Of a stretch of 64,000 nucleotides of DNA, positions 47,610 through 57,351 are shown piece after piece. The notes under the pieces were generated by a model. It worked only from the letters and a program-made list of their open reading frames with translations, was not told the DNA's origin and did no database searches. The DNA is taken from positions 372,001-436,000 of the forward strand of contig CAWGMB010000006.1 in NCBI GenBank assembly GCA_963823515.1, written 5' to 3'. Both the position numbers and the translations under genes were made by a program. How positions within the stretch are numbered: the stretch's first letter is position 1; the number at the start of each line of letters is the position of its first letter. Source of the DNA: Miltoncostaea sp963823515. Lineage in GTDB: Bacteria > Actinomycetota > Thermoleophilia > Miltoncostaeales > Miltoncostaeaceae.

Positions 47610-49189
47610 GACTCCTCCGGCCGCGCGATTGCACTCCCCCCGACGGCGTGCGGCGATCTCCCGTACGCGTGATCCCGCCGGCCGGCCCGGGCCGCACCGG
47701 GGGCGTCCCGGACGGACCCCTGCGGCGCTTGCGAGAGGGATGCGAAGAGGTCGGCGTCGGCCGTCAACTGGCTGGTGCTGAGCAGGCTGCGCCGCACCCG
47801 CTCGCGCGCGGCGGTGCCGAGCGCCGCGGCGCGCTCCGGCTCGTCGAGGAGGCTCTTCAAGGCCCCCGCGAACGCCTCCTCGTCGCCCGGGTCGGCGAGC
47901 AGCACGCCCTCACGGTCGTCGTCGATCTGCCCGACGATGCCGCCGACGGCGCTGGCGATCACGGGACGCGCCTTCCACATCGCCTCCGCCACGGTCAGCC
48001 CGAAGCCCTCCTGGATGCTCTTCTGCACCACCACCGTGGCGTGGCGCTGCAGCGCGTTGACCATCGCCGCGTTCTCCTGGGCGTCGACCACCGGCAGCGA
48101 CACGAGTTGCACCCGGCGGCGGGTCTGGTGGGGCAGGGCCCGCCACGCGCGCGTCAGCTCCTCGAGGACCGCCGGCCCCTCAGGATCGTCGGCGACGCCC
48201 GTGACCGCCGGCCCGGCCAGTACGAGTCGCGCGCCCGAGACGTCGGCCGGATCGAGGCGGGCGAAGCCCCTCATGACGCCCAGATGGTCCTTCAGCCGGT
48301 CCCATCGCGAGACCTGCACGACCAGCGGCGTCCCCCAGGCCGGCGCCCGGCCGACGTGCAGGATGTCGGCGCCGCGGTCCACGCGCCCCGGGGCCCCGTC
48401 GTCGCGGACGTACGTCGGGGGCTGCCTCCCCTCCCCGTCTCCGACCAGGCCCGCGTGCGCCAGGATCGCGCGTACCGCGCCGGGCGCGAGGTCCTGGTTC
48501 TTGGGCGAGAAGGGGTCGATCGAGGGCGTGATGATCTGGACCGGGCGTGCGGCGCAGCAGCGCGGGACGTACGCGCGGCGGGAGAAGACCGTCGCGTCGG
48601 CGGCCTCCACGTAGCGCGCGAGGAAGCTCCACGCGCGTTCGACGCACGGGTGGTCGATGTCCTCGTGACCGACGTGGCAGCGCCACACGACGCGGGCGCC
48701 CAGGCGGCGCATCGCCGGCACCAGTCCGGCGGTCTGGGGGTCGTGCAGCATCACGATGTCGCCCGCGCGCACGACGGCCGACATCTCGATCGCGTTCTCC
48801 CAGAGGACGCCCTCGTAGAGTCGCCGCTCCGCGGGGCCGAGCGCGCCCCCGTCGCCGGGGTCGGCATGAAGGAGGTTGTGAACCCTCTTGGTGATCGCGA
48901 AGAACTCCGGCGTGCCGGCGATCACCATCCAGCGCGTGTCGGCGCCGCCGTCGCGGGCGTAGCCGATCAGCGGCCCCATCATCTCCGCCACGCCTCCACC
49001 GCGCGCGGTGGAGCTGACGTGCCAGACCACCCGGCCCGCGAGCTGCTCGGCCGCCGCCGCCAGCGCAGCGCAGCAGCGCTCGTAGCCGTCGCTGTCGAGG
49101 AGGTCGGCGAAGGGCGCAAGCGGCTTCACGGGAAGCCGCACCTCGAACGGCCGAAGCCCCCGGGACGACCCCGGTCCGGGGCGGCTCAC
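47606..49189 (-). CDS. GT4 glycosyltransferase, trehalose synthase TreT-like
   Basis: The 527-residue protein has VVWHVSSTARGGGVAEMMGP, IAGTPEFFAITKRVHNLLHA, HDPQTAGLVPAM, WRCHVGHED, VSRWDRLKDHLGVMRGFARL and VVVQKSIQEGFGLTVAEAMW with the E-x7-E catalytic motif of GT4. This is the TreT group, which makes trehalose from NDP-glucose and glucose. Start GTG 49189 is chosen as the first site matching the family N-terminus; a GTG at about 49132 is possible. The C-terminal 45 residues are disordered. It opens the operon with the CBS-GTPase and ATPase. Confidence 0.75.
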   Translation of the reverse strand: MSRPGPGSSRGLRPFEVRLPVKPLAPFADLLDSDGYERCCAALAAAAEQLAGRVVWHVSSTARGGGVAEMMGPLIGYARDGGADTRWMVIAGTPEFFAITKRVHNLLHADPGDGGALGPAERRLYEGVLWENAIEMSAVVRAGDIVMLHDPQTAGLVPAMRRLGARVVWRCHVGHEDIDHPCVERAWSFLARYVEAADATVFSRRAYVPRCCAARPVQIITPSIDPFSPKNQDLAPGAVRAILAHAGLVGDGEGRQPPTYVRDDGAPGRVDRGADILHVGRAPAWGTPLVVQVSRWDRLKDHLGVMRGFARLDPADVSGARLVLAGPAVTGVADDPEGPAVLEELTRAWRALPHQTRRRVQLVSLPVVDAQENAAMVNALQRHATVVVQKSIQEGFGLTVAEAMWKARPVIASAVGGIVGQIDDDREGVLLADPGDEEAFAGALKSLLDEPERAAALGTAARERVRRSLLSTSQLTADADLFASLSQAPQGSVRDAPGAARAGRRDHAYGRSPHAVGGSAIARPEES

Positions 49190-49383
49190 GGCCGATGCGG
49201 CGCGGACGCCGGGATGGGGACAGGATCCCTCATGAAGATCAGCCTGGACCCGCTGAGCACCCCGGGCAGCGGGGCGCGCACGGCACGCCGCTGCGGGAAA
49301 ACCGTGCCGCGACCTGGGCGCGTGCCGTTGTGCCCGCGCGTGCCCGCCATCAGTCTGTGGGTGGGACCGGCCAACGAGGACTG

Positions 49384-49812
49384 ATGACGACCCCCTTCCA
49401 GACGATCGGCTGCTGCGTTGACCACAGCCCGGCGGGACTCGCCGTGGCCGACGAGGGCGTCCGGCTCCGGGACGCATCGGGCGGCGCGGCCCTCCACCTG
49501 GTGCACGTGATCGAGCCGCCGCCGGTGCTGCACGCCGGGCCCTTCACCTACGTCGAGCCGGAAGCGGTGGTCCGCACCGACGAGGATCACTGGCTCCACG
49601 CCCGCGTGGCGAAGATCCCCGGAGCCACGGGAGTGCTGCTCGAGGGCGATCCGGCCGACGCGGTCTGCGAGTGGGCGGCCCGGGCGGGCGCCGACCTCCT
49701 GATCGTGGCCCGTCACCGCGGGCCGCTCGCGCGCGCGCTGCGCGGCTCGTTCGCAGGGCGCGTGGCCGGGCACGCCCCCTGCCCCGTGCTGGTGCTCCGA
49801 CCGCCGGGCTGA
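49384..49812 (+). CDS. universal stress protein (UspA) domain
   Basis: The 142-residue product is a single Usp domain: TIGCCVDHSPAGLAVADEGV at the start and ADLLIVARHRGPLARALRGS, FAGRVAGHAPCPVLVLRP at the end, where the G-x2-G-x9-G-S/T ATP loop appears as RHRGPLARALRGSFAG, a partial match. It is divergent from the TreT-like operon and convergent with the CtpE-like ATPase, in line with a stress-related region. Confidence 0.8.
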   Translation: MTTPFQTIGCCVDHSPAGLAVADEGVRLRDASGGAALHLVHVIEPPPVLHAGPFTYVEPEAVVRTDEDHWLHARVAKIPGATGVLLEGDPADAVCEWAARAGADLLIVARHRGPLARALRGSFAGRVAGHAPCPVLVLRPPG

Positions 49813-49886
49813 GCCTGAATCCGTCGGAGCTCCCGGCTCGGTGCGCGCGGATCGCTCTCGCCATACGCGAGTCAGGCCGAGGACGC

Positions 49887-52286
49887 TCAGGAGCCCGCCT
49901 CGACGCGGACCAGCCAGGGCACGCGGCGGACGGCCGCGAGGGCCACGATCCCGGCCGCCAGGCACGCGGCGACCACGGCCCAGACGTCGGCCGAGGGCTG
50001 CACCGCAGCGAAGAACCAGCGCAGCCAGGGAAGCTGGATACCGAGCACCAGGAGCGCGCCGAGGACCGCGACCATGCCCCAGACCCACGGCCGGACCGGG
50101 CGCCCCTCCGGGCCCCGCTCGACGGCGACGACGATCGCGAGGCCCATGCCGGTGGTGGCGAGGACCGCCGCCGTGCGGCCCTCGGCGATCCCCGCGTCGA
50201 GGGGCCCGCGGACCAGCAGGTAGGCCGTGAGGGTCGTGAGCGCGCTCACGACGCCCGCCGGGAGGACGAACGCGAGCAGGCTCGGGATGAACCGGTCCCG
50301 CCGCACCGGCCCCTCGGAGGGGGCGAGCGCCAGGAAGAACGCCGGCACGCCGATCGTGAGAGTGGAGGCGACCGTGATCTGGCGCGGCAGGAACGGGTAG
50401 GCGATCGGCGCCATGCCGAGGGTCGCCAGGATCACCGCCGAGTAGACCGTCTTGGCGACGAAGAGCTTGGCGACGCGGTGCGTGTTGCGGATGATCCGGC
50501 GTCCCTCCTCGACGGCGCGGGGCACGGTGGCGAAGGAGCTCGTGAGCAGGATCAGGTCGGCCACGCCCTTGGCCATCTGGCTGCCGTTGCCCATGGCGAT
50601 GCCAAGGCGCGCCTCCTTCAGGGCGAGCACGTCGTTGACCCCGTCTCCGGTCATGGCGACGTAGCGCCCGCCGCGGGTCATGGCCCGCACGAGCTCGCGC
50701 TTCTGCTCGGGCGTGATGCGCCCGTAGACCACCGTGTCGGCCACCACGGCGTCGAGGCCGGCCGGGTCGGTGGGCAGATCGGCGCCGCCGAGGGCCGCGG
50801 CGGCCCCCGGCACCCCGACGGCCTCGGCGACCGCGCGGACCGTGGCGGGGTCGTCGCCCGAGATGACCCGGGTGGCGACGCCCTCGCGGGTCAGGTAGGC
50901 GATCGTCCCCGGCGCCTCCTCCCGAATCGCCTCGGCGAGCATCACGAGCCCCAACGGGACGAGGCCGCCCGCCAACTCCTCGCCCGCCAACGGCTCCGGT
51001 CCGCCGGCGAGGAGCACCACGCGGCGCCCCCGGGCCGCGTGGCCGGCGACGCGCGCGCGCAGCGCCTCGTCCACCGGAACGCCGGAGCGCGCGAGCACGT
51101 CGGGGGCCCCGAGCACGAGCGACCCGCGCCCCGCGAGGGTGACCCCGCTCCACTTGCGCACCGACGAGAAGGGGACCTCGTGGAGCACCGGGACGGCCTG
51201 CCCCGGCGCGGCCTCGGCGACGGCGCGCATCGTGGAGTTGAGCGCCCCCACGCTCGCGGCCAGCGCGCCGAGATCGGCGCGCAGCGCGTCCTCGGAGCGG
51301 CCGTCCACCGGCTCGAGGCCGCTGACCGCGATCCGGTGCTCGGTGAGGGTGCCGGTCTTGTCGAGGCAGAGCGTGTCGACCGAAGCGAGGCTCTCGACCG
51401 CGTTCAGGCGCTGGGCCAGCGTGCCGATGCGCGCGAGGCGCACGGCGGCCACGGCGAAGGTCAGGCTGGTCAGCAGCACCAGCCCCTCGGGCACGAGCGG
51501 CACGAGCCCCGCGACGATGGTCGCCGCCGCCTCCTTCACGCCCGCCCCTCGGATCGCCAGCGAGGTCACGAGGAGGATCGACAGCGGCACCATCGCGCCG
51601 ACGGTGATCCTCAGGATCCGGTTGATGTCGGCCTGCAGCGGGCTGAGGGGCGACCCGGCCGCGCGGGCCTCGACGGCGAGCCGCTCGGCGAAGCTGTCGG
51701 CGCCGACGGCCTCGACGGCGTAGTCACCGGAGCCGGCGACGCAGTAGGCGCCCGACAGCACCGGCTCCCCCGGCTCCCGGGGCACCGCGTCGCTCTCGCC
51801 CGTGAGGATCGACTCGTCCAGCGAGAGGCCGCGGGCGGAGATCACGCTGCCGTCGGCGACGACCTGGTCTCCCGGCTCCAGGCGCACCGCGTCGCCGGGG
51901 ACGAGGCCCGCGACGGGCAGGTCGACCAGGATGCCGTCGCGCCATGTGCGCGCGTGCGGCGCCACGAGCAGGGCCAGCCGGTCGAGTACGCGCTTGGCCC
52001 TGACCTCCTGCACGATCCCGATCAGGGTGTTCGCGACGATCACGCCGCCGAAGAGCGCGTCCTTGGGATCGCCGAACGCCAGAGTCAGCACGAGCAGCCC
52101 GCCGAGCACCAGGTTGAACAGCGTGAGGGTGTTCGCGCGGACGATGTCCGCGTACGTGCGGCTGCCGCGCGCCCGCGGTCCCTGCGGACGGGCGGCGAGG
52201 CGCGCGGCGGCCTCCGCCGAGCCGAGACCCGGTGGGGGCGGCTCAGCCGGTGCGGTGGTGCTCAGCTGCCCGGGTCCCAGCGCCAC
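49887..52286 (-). CDS. P-type cation ATPase, CtpE-like
   Basis: The 799-residue ATPase has DKTGTLTEHRIAVSG, the ion site GLVPLVPEGLVLLTS (VPEG, as in mycobacterial CtpE), the actuator LTGESDAVPREPGEP and the hinge TGDGVNDVLALKEARL. About ten transmembrane helices; no N-terminal metal domain. CtpE of mycobacteria takes up calcium. The start GTG 52286 overlaps the end of the phosphoketolase gene by 25 bp, so it is read as the third cistron of ackA-xfp-ctpE on the reverse strand. Confidence 0.85.
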   Translation of the reverse strand: MALGPGQLSTTAPAEPPPPGLGSAEAAARLAARPQGPRARGSRTYADIVRANTLTLFNLVLGGLLVLTLAFGDPKDALFGGVIVANTLIGIVQEVRAKRVLDRLALLVAPHARTWRDGILVDLPVAGLVPGDAVRLEPGDQVVADGSVISARGLSLDESILTGESDAVPREPGEPVLSGAYCVAGSGDYAVEAVGADSFAERLAVEARAAGSPLSPLQADINRILRITVGAMVPLSILLVTSLAIRGAGVKEAAATIVAGLVPLVPEGLVLLTSLTFAVAAVRLARIGTLAQRLNAVESLASVDTLCLDKTGTLTEHRIAVSGLEPVDGRSEDALRADLGALAASVGALNSTMRAVAEAAPGQAVPVLHEVPFSSVRKWSGVTLAGRGSLVLGAPDVLARSGVPVDEALRARVAGHAARGRRVVLLAGGPEPLAGEELAGGLVPLGLVMLAEAIREEAPGTIAYLTREGVATRVISGDDPATVRAVAEAVGVPGAAAALGGADLPTDPAGLDAVVADTVVYGRITPEQKRELVRAMTRGGRYVAMTGDGVNDVLALKEARLGIAMGNGSQMAKGVADLILLTSSFATVPRAVEEGRRIIRNTHRVAKLFVAKTVYSAVILATLGMAPIAYPFLPRQITVASTLTIGVPAFFLALAPSEGPVRRDRFIPSLLAFVLPAGVVSALTTLTAYLLVRGPLDAGIAEGRTAAVLATTGMGLAIVVAVERGPEGRPVRPWVWGMVAVLGALLVLGIQLPWLRWFFAAVQPSADVWAVVAACLAAGIVALAAVRRVPWLVRVEAGS

Positions 52287-54631
52287 CTCGTGACGTCGGG
52301 ATGGTCCTGGCCGGTCTCGCGCGTGTGGGCCCGCAGCCGCAGGCGCTCATCGACCATGTGCTGGCGCAGCGTGGCTTCGCGCTCGGAAAGCCCCGGCACC
52401 CGGTCGATCACGTCCATCACCAGGTGGTAGCGGTCGAGGTCGTTGAGCATGAGCATGTCGAAGGGCGTCGTGGTGGTGCCCTCCTCCTTGTAGCCGCGCA
52501 CGTGGAGGTTCTCGTGGCCGGCGCGCCGGTAGGTGAGCCGGTGGATCAGGAACGGGTACCCGTGGAAGGCGAAGATCACCGGCCGGGTGGTGGTGAAGAG
52601 CGCGTCGAACTCGGGGTCGCTCAGCCCGTGCGGGTGCTCGCCGCGCGGCTGGAGGCGCATCAGGTCGACGACGTTCACGAGTCGTACGCGTAAGTCGGGC
52701 AGCCTCCGCCGCAGGATGTCCACCGCGGCGACGGCCTCGATCGTCGGCGCGTCGCCCGCGCACGCCATCACCACATCCGGGTCGGTGTCGCAGCTCGCCC
52801 ACTCCCAGATGCCGATGCCGCGGGTGCAGTGGGCCACGGCCTGGTCGATCGTCAGCCATTGGGGCAGGTTCTGCTTTCCGGCCACGACCACGTTGACGTA
52901 GTCGTGACTGCGCAGGCAGTGGTCGGCGACCGACAGGAGGCAGTTGGCGTCCGGCGGCAGGTAGATCCGGACGATCTCCTCCTTCTTGTTCACCACGTGG
53001 TCGATGAAGCCCGGGTCCTGGTGCGAGAAGCCGTTGTGGTCCTGACGCCAGACGTGCGAGGTCAGCAAGTAGTTGAGCGAGGCGATCGGCCGCCGCCAGG
53101 GGATCTCGTTGCACACCTTCAGCCACTTGGCGTGCTGGTTGAACATCGCGTCGACGATGTGGATGAAGGCCTCGTAGCAGCTGAACAGGCCGTGCCGGCC
53201 GGTGAGCAGGTAGCCCTCGAGCCACCCCTGGCAGAGGTGTTCGCTCAGCACCTCCATCACCCGGCCGTCCGTGGCCAGGTGGTCGTCGGTCGGCAGGATC
53301 TCGGCCTCCCAGGTCCGGTCGGTGACGCCGAAGAGGGCGCCGAGGCGGTTCGACGCCGTCTCGTCCGGGCCGAAGACGCGGAAGTTGCGGTGGGGCGCGT
53401 TGGCCGCCATCACCTCCTCGAGCATGCCGCCGAGCACCCGCGTGGCCTCGGCATCGACGGCCCCCGGTGCCGGCACGTCCACTGAGTGGTCACGGAAGTC
53501 CGGCAACGTGAGCGGCCGCATGATCGCGCCGCCGTTGGCGTGGACGCTGGCGCTCATCCGCCGCCCGCCGCGCGGGGCGAGGGCGGCGAGCTCCAGCACG
53601 AGCGCCCCGGACTCGTCGAACAGCTCGTGCGGGCGGTAGGAGCGCATCCACGATTCGAGCTGGGCCAGGTGCTCCGGCTTCTCGGCGAGCTCCGCGAGCG
53701 GCACCTGGTGCGAGCGCCACGACCCCTCCGCCGGCAGGCCGTCGACGGTCGCCGGCCCTGTCCACCCCTTGGGCGAGCGCAGCACGATCATCGGCCACAG
53801 CGGGCGCCCGCTGTGGCCCTCGCCGCGCGCGGCGGCCTGGATGCGGGCGATGTCGTCGAGCGCCTCGTCGAGCGCGGCCGCCATCGCGCGGTGCATCGCC
53901 TCGTGCTCGGAGCCCTCGACGAAGAGGGGGCGGTGGCCGTACCCGCGCATCAGGCTCTCGAGCTCGTCCCGGGGGATGCGGGCGAGGATGGTCGGGTTGG
54001 CGATCTTGTAGCCGTTGAGGTGCAGGATCGGCAGCACCGCCCCGTCGCCCACGGGGTCGAGGAACTTGTTGGAGTGCCAGCTGGCGGCGAGCGGCCCGGT
54101 CTCCGCCTCGCCGTCGCCCACGACGCAGCAGACGACGAGGTCCGGGTTGTCGAAGGCCGCCCCGTAGGCGTGGGCCAGCGAGTACCCCAGCTCACCGCCC
54201 TCGTGGATCGAACCCGGCGTCTCGGGCGCCACGTGGCTCGGGATGCCGCCCGGAAAGGAGAACTGGCGGAACAGCCGCCGGATCCCGTCGGCGTCGCGGG
54301 CGATCTCCGGGTAGACCTCGGAGTAGGTCCCCTCCAGGTAGGCGTTGGCCACGAGGGCCGGCCCGCCGTGGCCGGGCCCGGTGACGAACAGCGCCTCGAG
54401 TTCGCGGGCGAGGATCGCCCGGTTCATGTGGGCGTAGATGAAGTTGAGGCCGGGCGAGGTGCCCCAGTGACCCAGCAGCCGCGGCTTGACGTGCTCGATC
54501 GTCAGCGGCTCGCGCAGGAGCGGGTTGTCGAGGAGGTAGATCTGCCCGACGGAGAGGTAGTTCGCCGCACGCCAGTAGGCGTCGATGAGGGCGAGGTCGC
54601 GGTCGGTCAGCGGGCTCGCGGTGGTCGTCAT
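52262..54631 (-). CDS. xfp: phosphoketolase
   Basis: The 789-residue enzyme has the full family pattern: YWRAANYLSVGQIYLLDNPL, KPRLLGHWGTSPGLNFIYAH, GPGHGGPALVANAYLEGTYS, VGDGEAETGPLAASWHSNKF, FHGYPFLIHRLTYRR and NLHVRGYKEEGTTTTPFDM. It splits xylulose-5-phosphate or fructose-6-phosphate with phosphate to acetyl phosphate, using thiamine diphosphate. ATG 54631 overlaps the ackA stop (ATGA). Substrate comes from the tkt-zwf pathway encoded at 39-44 kb. Confidence 0.96.
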   Translation of the reverse strand: MTTTASPLTDRDLALIDAYWRAANYLSVGQIYLLDNPLLREPLTIEHVKPRLLGHWGTSPGLNFIYAHMNRAILARELEALFVTGPGHGGPALVANAYLEGTYSEVYPEIARDADGIRRLFRQFSFPGGIPSHVAPETPGSIHEGGELGYSLAHAYGAAFDNPDLVVCCVVGDGEAETGPLAASWHSNKFLDPVGDGAVLPILHLNGYKIANPTILARIPRDELESLMRGYGHRPLFVEGSEHEAMHRAMAAALDEALDDIARIQAAARGEGHSGRPLWPMIVLRSPKGWTGPATVDGLPAEGSWRSHQVPLAELAEKPEHLAQLESWMRSYRPHELFDESGALVLELAALAPRGGRRMSASVHANGGAIMRPLTLPDFRDHSVDVPAPGAVDAEATRVLGGMLEEVMAANAPHRNFRVFGPDETASNRLGALFGVTDRTWEAEILPTDDHLATDGRVMEVLSEHLCQGWLEGYLLTGRHGLFSCYEAFIHIVDAMFNQHAKWLKVCNEIPWRRPIASLNYLLTSHVWRQDHNGFSHQDPGFIDHVVNKKEEIVRIYLPPDANCLLSVADHCLRSHDYVNVVVAGKQNLPQWLTIDQAVAHCTRGIGIWEWASCDTDPDVVMACAGDAPTIEAVAAVDILRRRLPDLRVRLVNVVDLMRLQPRGEHPHGLSDPEFDALFTTTRPVIFAFHGYPFLIHRLTYRRAGHENLHVRGYKEEGTTTTPFDMLMLNDLDRYHLVMDVIDRVPGLSEREATLRQHMVDERLRLRAHTRETGQDHPDVTRWRWDPGS

Positions 54632-55737
54632 CGGAGATCTCCCGTGGTGTCTCGTGCGGCGGACACGGCCGCCCGGGCGGCGCGCGCGATCACCAACTCC
54701 TCGCGTGAGCGTACGACGAGGGAGCGTACCGTGGCGTCGTCCGCGGAGACGTCGGCGTCGCCGCGGGCCGCGGCGTTGCGGTCCGGGTCGATCCTCATGC
54801 CCAGGAAGCCCAGGCGGCGGGCGGCCTCGGCGCGTACGCGCGCCGACCCCTCCCCCACCCCGCCGGTGAAGGCGACCGCGTCGAGACCCCCGAGCGAGGC
54901 GGCGAGGCGCGCGACGGTGCCCGCCAGGCGGTGGTCGTGCACGGCCAGGGCGCGCAGGGCCGCCGGGTCGCCCGCGTCCGCCCGTGCCTCGACCTCGCGC
55001 ATGTCCGGCGTCCCCGCCAGGGCGAGCAGCCCGCTGTCCTCGTTGAGCGCCCGCCCCACCTCCTCGGGCGCCATCCCCCGGCGGGCGATCAGGTCGAGGA
55101 CGACGCCGGGGTCGAGCGATCCCGAGCGGGTCGCCATCACCAGCCCCTCGAGGGGGCTGAACCCCATGCTGGTGTCCACCGAGCGGCCGGCGCAGACCGC
55201 CGTCGCCGAGGCCCCGCCCCCGAGGTGGCACACCACCAGCCGGAGGCCCCCGCCGGCCCGGCCGGCGGTGCCGAGCATCGCCGTGGCCCGGCCGGACGCC
55301 CACTCGACCGAAAGGCCGTGGAACCCGTGGCGGCGGACGTCCCATCGGGTCATCCATTCCTCCGGCACGGCGTAGGCGGCGGCCTCGTCCGGAAGGGTGG
55401 CGTGGAAGGCGGTGTCGAAGACGGCGACGTGGGGGACATCCGGCAGCGCCGCCCGGGCCTCGCGGATGAGCGCGACCGCCGCCGCGTTGTGCAGCGGCGC
55501 GAGACCGCCCTGCTCGGCGAGCGCCGCGGCGACGCCCTCGTCGATCAGCACCGGCGCCGTGAAGCGCGCGCCGCCGAAGACCACGCGGTGGCCCACCGCC
55601 ATGAGCCCGGGCGGAGCATCCCAGAGGCCGGGGAGGGTGGTCGCGCGGTCCGCGCGGTCCACCAGGAGCATCTTCACGCCTGTCGAGCCCGCGTTCACCG
55701 TCAGCACGCTGCCGGTGGTGTGATCGGCGGGCGGCAT
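54628..55737 (-). CDS. ackA: acetate kinase
   Basis: The 369-residue protein has VLTVNAGSTGVKMLLVD (usual NAGSSSLK), MAVGHRVVFGGARFTAPVLI, FDTAFHATLPD, RRHGFHGLSVEWA, VVCHLGGGASATAVCAGRSV and the acetate-kinase C-terminal VAFTGGVGEGSARVRAE. It converts acetyl phosphate and ADP to acetate and ATP. It is about 30 residues shorter than E. coli AckA. It is the first gene of ackA-xfp-ctpE, divergent from the flavoprotein at 55869. Confidence 0.95.
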   Translation of the reverse strand: MPPADHTTGSVLTVNAGSTGVKMLLVDRADRATTLPGLWDAPPGLMAVGHRVVFGGARFTAPVLIDEGVAAALAEQGGLAPLHNAAAVALIREARAALPDVPHVAVFDTAFHATLPDEAAAYAVPEEWMTRWDVRRHGFHGLSVEWASGRATAMLGTAGRAGGGLRLVVCHLGGGASATAVCAGRSVDTSMGFSPLEGLVMATRSGSLDPGVVLDLIARRGMAPEEVGRALNEDSGLLALAGTPDMREVEARADAGDPAALRALAVHDHRLAGTVARLAASLGGLDAVAFTGGVGEGSARVRAEAARRLGFLGMRIDPDRNAAARGDADVSADDATVRSLVVRSREELVIARAARAAVSAARDTTGDLR

Positions 55738-55868
55738 GGATGGAGCTTCGCGCGGGCGAGCCGCGGAGGCAACGCGGGGCGTGTCACCCCGGGCATGCGG
55801 ACGAACCGCAACACCCGGTGAGTCTCCCCCGATGCCCCACGGCGCTCGGGGGCGCAGCATCTCCGCCG

Positions 55869-57038
55869 ATGGCCGCGTCCCCGCACACCCAGCATTCCCA
55901 GGTCGTCGTCGCGGGGGGCGGGATGGCCGGCATCGAGGCCGCGCTCGCCCTGCGGGAGTTCGCGGGCGAGCGGGTCGCCGTGACGCTCATCGATCCGAAC
56001 CGCCGGTTCGCGATGCCGGCGAGCGCCACCGGCAGCGCGTTCGGCATCTCACCCGCGGTCGATGTCTCGCTGGCGCGCGTCGTGGCGCGCACCGGGGCGG
56101 CGCTGCGCCGCTCGCACCTGGTGGCCCTCGACGGCCGGCGGGGCCTCGCCATGCTGGCCGGCGGAGAGCTGCTCCGATACGACGACCTGATCGTCGCAGT
56201 CGGGCCACGACTCGAGTCGAGCATCCCGGAGGCCCTCACCTTCCGGGGGCATCGCGACGTCGAGGAGCTCCGCAACCTGGTCTCCGGGATCGTGGACCAC
56301 TCCGAGCGCGGGGGCGACGCGGACATCGTGATCGTCATCCCCGCCGGATGCGGCTGGCCGCTCGCCGGCTACGAGATCGCCGTGATGACGAGGGAGCACC
56401 TGATGGCGGGGGGGCACGCGGAGCGGTGCCGCGTGACCGTGGTCACCGCCGAGGACGTCCCGCTGACGGGATTCGGGCCCGTCGCCGGCGGCGCGGTCGC
56501 CGCCAAGCTGCGAAAGACGGGGATCGAGATCGTCACGGGCGCGAGCGCGAAGGGCTTCGACTGGGGACGGCTGGAGCTGACCGACGGCACCGCGCGCCCC
56601 GCCGACCGGGTGATCTGCCTCCCGGTCATGCGCGGGCCCGCCCTCGACGGCATGCCCACGGACGCGGAGGGCTTCCTGCGGTGCGCGCACGACGGCACGG
56701 TCGAAGGGGCGCCGGGGGTGCGGGTGGTGGGCGACGCGGGCGCCTTTCCGTTGAAGCGGGGCGGGATCGCCTGCCAGCAGGCCGATTCGGTCGCCGCCGC
56801 GATCGCCCGCCGACTCGGGGCCGAGGTGGACGACCTGGCGTTCATGCCCTCCATGCCCGAGTGGGTCTGGGACGGCGCCGACGAATGGCTCGCCCGCGAC
56901 GACGGCCCCCAGTCGGACGGCGGCACCTCCTCGCCTTGGTGGCCGGTGCCGAAGACGGCGGGCCGCTTCCTGGCCCCGTTCCTCCACGAGATCGCCACCG
57001 TCTCGACGTCCGCGCCCGCTCAGGACCGGTCCGCCTGA
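55869..57038 (+). CDS. FAD-dependent NAD(P)H / sulfide-quinone-type oxidoreductase
   Basis: The 389-residue flavoprotein has the FAD motif VVVAGGGMAGIEAALALREF, LLRYDDLIVAVGPRLESSIP and a second nucleotide-binding region VIVIPAGCGWPLAGYEIAVM, then RVVGDAGAFPLKRGGIACQQ, as in SQR/NDH-2 type enzymes. The cysteines that make sulfide-quinone reductases active are not in their usual places. The electron acceptor is unknown. It is divergent from ackA by 131 bp. GCCTCTC-type GC-rich promoter; no clear -10. Confidence 0.75.
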   Translation: MAASPHTQHSQVVVAGGGMAGIEAALALREFAGERVAVTLIDPNRRFAMPASATGSAFGISPAVDVSLARVVARTGAALRRSHLVALDGRRGLAMLAGGELLRYDDLIVAVGPRLESSIPEALTFRGHRDVEELRNLVSGIVDHSERGGDADIVIVIPAGCGWPLAGYEIAVMTREHLMAGGHAERCRVTVVTAEDVPLTGFGPVAGGAVAAKLRKTGIEIVTGASAKGFDWGRLELTDGTARPADRVICLPVMRGPALDGMPTDAEGFLRCAHDGTVEGAPGVRVVGDAGAFPLKRGGIACQQADSVAAAIARRLGAEVDDLAFMPSMPEWVWDGADEWLARDDGPQSDGGTSSPWWPVPKTAGRFLAPFLHEIATVSTSAPAQDRSA

Positions 57039-57351
57039 CGGGGTCGGACGGGCTCAGGGACCCGCGCGCTCGAGCGCGCCCATCTCCAACGCGCTTCGAT
57101 TGATCTCGACGACGATGACGTCGTCGATGCGCTCGCCGGCCCCCGCACGGCGTCGAGGAGCCGGAGCCCTCGCCGAGGGCGTCGAGCGCCCGGTGCAGGC
57201 GGGAGCCGCCGTCGGGGTCGCGCGGCCGGCCGGGGCTCCGGCGACCACCGGCAACCGGCGGGGCATCCCCTATGCGTCTCGGCCCGCGGTCCGCGCTTGA
57301 GGACCCCCGGGGGGGCGCGAGACACGTCCAGGTGTCCTTCAGGCGGTGCGC
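57039..57351. other. intergenic stretch, no supported gene
   Basis: About 310 bp. A reverse-strand frame (57054-57266) ends VIVVEINRSALEMGALERAG, which looks protein-like, but its first 45 residues are arginine/proline-rich and without a ribosome site, so it may be a decayed gene end. A small palindrome GACAC-GTCCAG-GTGTC is at about 57322-57337. Confidence 0.3.

Noticed and set aside
54628..57038. A mobile island boundary around the stress genes
   Set aside because: No integrase, att-like repeats, tRNA edge or change in base composition was seen at either side.
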